From Clostridia bacterium (GTDB taxonomy: Bacteria > UBA6262 > WVXT01): DNA of 5,503 bases. Of this stretch, positions 5,126 to 5,503 are shown piece after piece (position 1 is the first letter of the stretch; each line of letters begins with the position of its first letter). Position numbers and translations under genes: made by a program. The notes below the pieces were generated by a model. That model was not told the origin of the DNA. It did no database searches and saw nothing but the letters and a program-made list of their open reading frames with translations. The stretch is taken from contig DAOVHK010000099.1 of the NCBI GenBank assembly GCA_030671905.1, positions 1-5,503 on the forward strand, given 5' to 3'.

Positions 5126-5320
5126 ATGGGAGAGTGTAACGAAAACACAAATCGGAAGAATTGCAACTGTACTTATGAACCTTGCTCCAGAAAAGGGATT
5201 TGTTGCGAGTGTATAGCATACCACTGGAGGTCGAAGGAACTGCCGGCATGTTTTTTTCCTTCCAAGGCAGAGAGGACTTACGACAGGTCTTTAGAAAAAT
5301 TTATTGAATGCTACAAATGA
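5126..5320 (+). CDS. Small cysteine-rich DUF6485 family protein
   Basis: A 64-residue protein with nine cysteines (4, 13, 15, 20, 26, 27, 29, 42, 62). The core C-x-C-T-Y-E-P-C at 13-20, GICCECIAYHWR at 24-35, LPACFF at 39-44 and ERTYDRS at 49-55 match the DUF6485 family as I know it. The spacing, with His33 nearby, strongly suggests metal binding (zinc or an iron-sulfur cluster), but this is inference and no function is established. There is no signal peptide, so it should be cytoplasmic. AAAGGAGA at 5113-5120 supports the ATG at 5126. It follows the T-rich stem and so may begin a new transcription unit, although I see no clear promoter between. Confidence 0.82.
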   Translation: MGECNENTNRKNCNCTYEPCSRKGICCECIAYHWRSKELPACFFPSKAERTYDRSLEKFIECYK

Positions 5321-5349
5321 GTAACGATTGATGTTCAAGGCAAAGAGAG

Positions 5350-5503
5350 ATGAGGAAGATTCTTCTGTTTTTGAGGCTGTGGTTACCAGTGGGGTTGTGG
5401 TGTGGTGCCATTTTCTATCTCTCCAGCCTTCCTAGCCTTGCAACGCCCTGGGGAATTTGGGATATAATCCTCAGAAAAATTGCCCATATTACTGCATACG
5501 GAA
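5350..5503 (+). CDS. VanZ-like family membrane protein, N-terminal part (cut by window end)
   Basis: Fifty-one complete codons are visible before the window ends. The protein opens with a transmembrane helix (about 4-24), then FYLSSLPS at 22-29, then LRKIAHITAYG at 41-51. The combination of an early 'Y-x-S-S-x-P' motif and a 'K-x-x-H-x-x-x-Y' motif at the second helix is typical of VanZ-like proteins, small integral membrane proteins first named from a teicoplanin-resistance cluster but mostly of unknown role. A stop codon in this frame at 5329-5331 limits the start to ATG 5350; AAGG nine bases upstream is a modest ribosome site. It lies 29 bases after the DUF6485 gene and may be co-transcribed. 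No resistance role should be inferred from the name alone. Confidence 0.8.
   Translation, partial: MRKILLFLRLWLPVGLWCGAIFYLSSLPSLATPWGIWDIILRKIAHITAYG

Overview
The window reads as a gene-dense, moderately AT-rich stretch of a Gram-negative-type bacterial chromosome. Every gene I can support lies on the + strand. The organism is probably an uncultured member of the PVC group or a relative such as Omnitrophota. This is an inference from a Minf_1886-family gene (a family first defined in Planctomycetes and Verrucomicrobia) beside DUF3467 and DUF6485 genes, together with a lipoprotein-type M48 peptidase. No rRNA, tRNA or CRISPR array is visible.

Region 1 (1-882) holds the last codons of a short-chain dehydrogenase/reductase, then an M48 zinc metalloprotease lipoprotein whose ribosome site overlaps the dehydrogenase stop codon. 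Region 2 (883-2461) starts with a good sigma-70-like promoter (905-933). It drives a degenerate nucleotidyltransferase-fold protein whose stop codon overlaps the start of a TPM-domain membrane protein (TAATG). Region 3 (2462-2738) has no gene. It is filled by a nested imperfect palindrome (about 2486-2623) and an 18-bp-stem hairpin (2634-2689), which together look like a mobile or structured intergenic element.

Region 4 (2739-5061) carries LemA, a Cas4/RecB-like PD-(D/E)XK nuclease with an apparent four-cysteine iron-sulfur signature, a Minf_1886-family protein and a DUF3467 protein. It ends in an imperfect stem with a T-run that shares the core GGGGACAG (opposite orientation) with the region 3 hairpin loop. 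Region 5 (5107-5503) holds a small cysteine-rich DUF6485 protein and the start of a VanZ-like membrane protein cut off by the window edge.

M48, TPM and LemA proteins are envelope-associated families that often occur near each other, so the first 3.3 kb is plausibly an envelope proteostasis neighbourhood. The second half is a run of small conserved proteins of unknown function plus a possible DNA-processing nuclease. The points most worth following up are the pseudo-nucleotidyltransferase coupled to TPM, the Cas4-like nuclease outside any CRISPR context, and the repeat elements at two transcript boundaries. I see no clear evidence for a complete new defence or mobile system.
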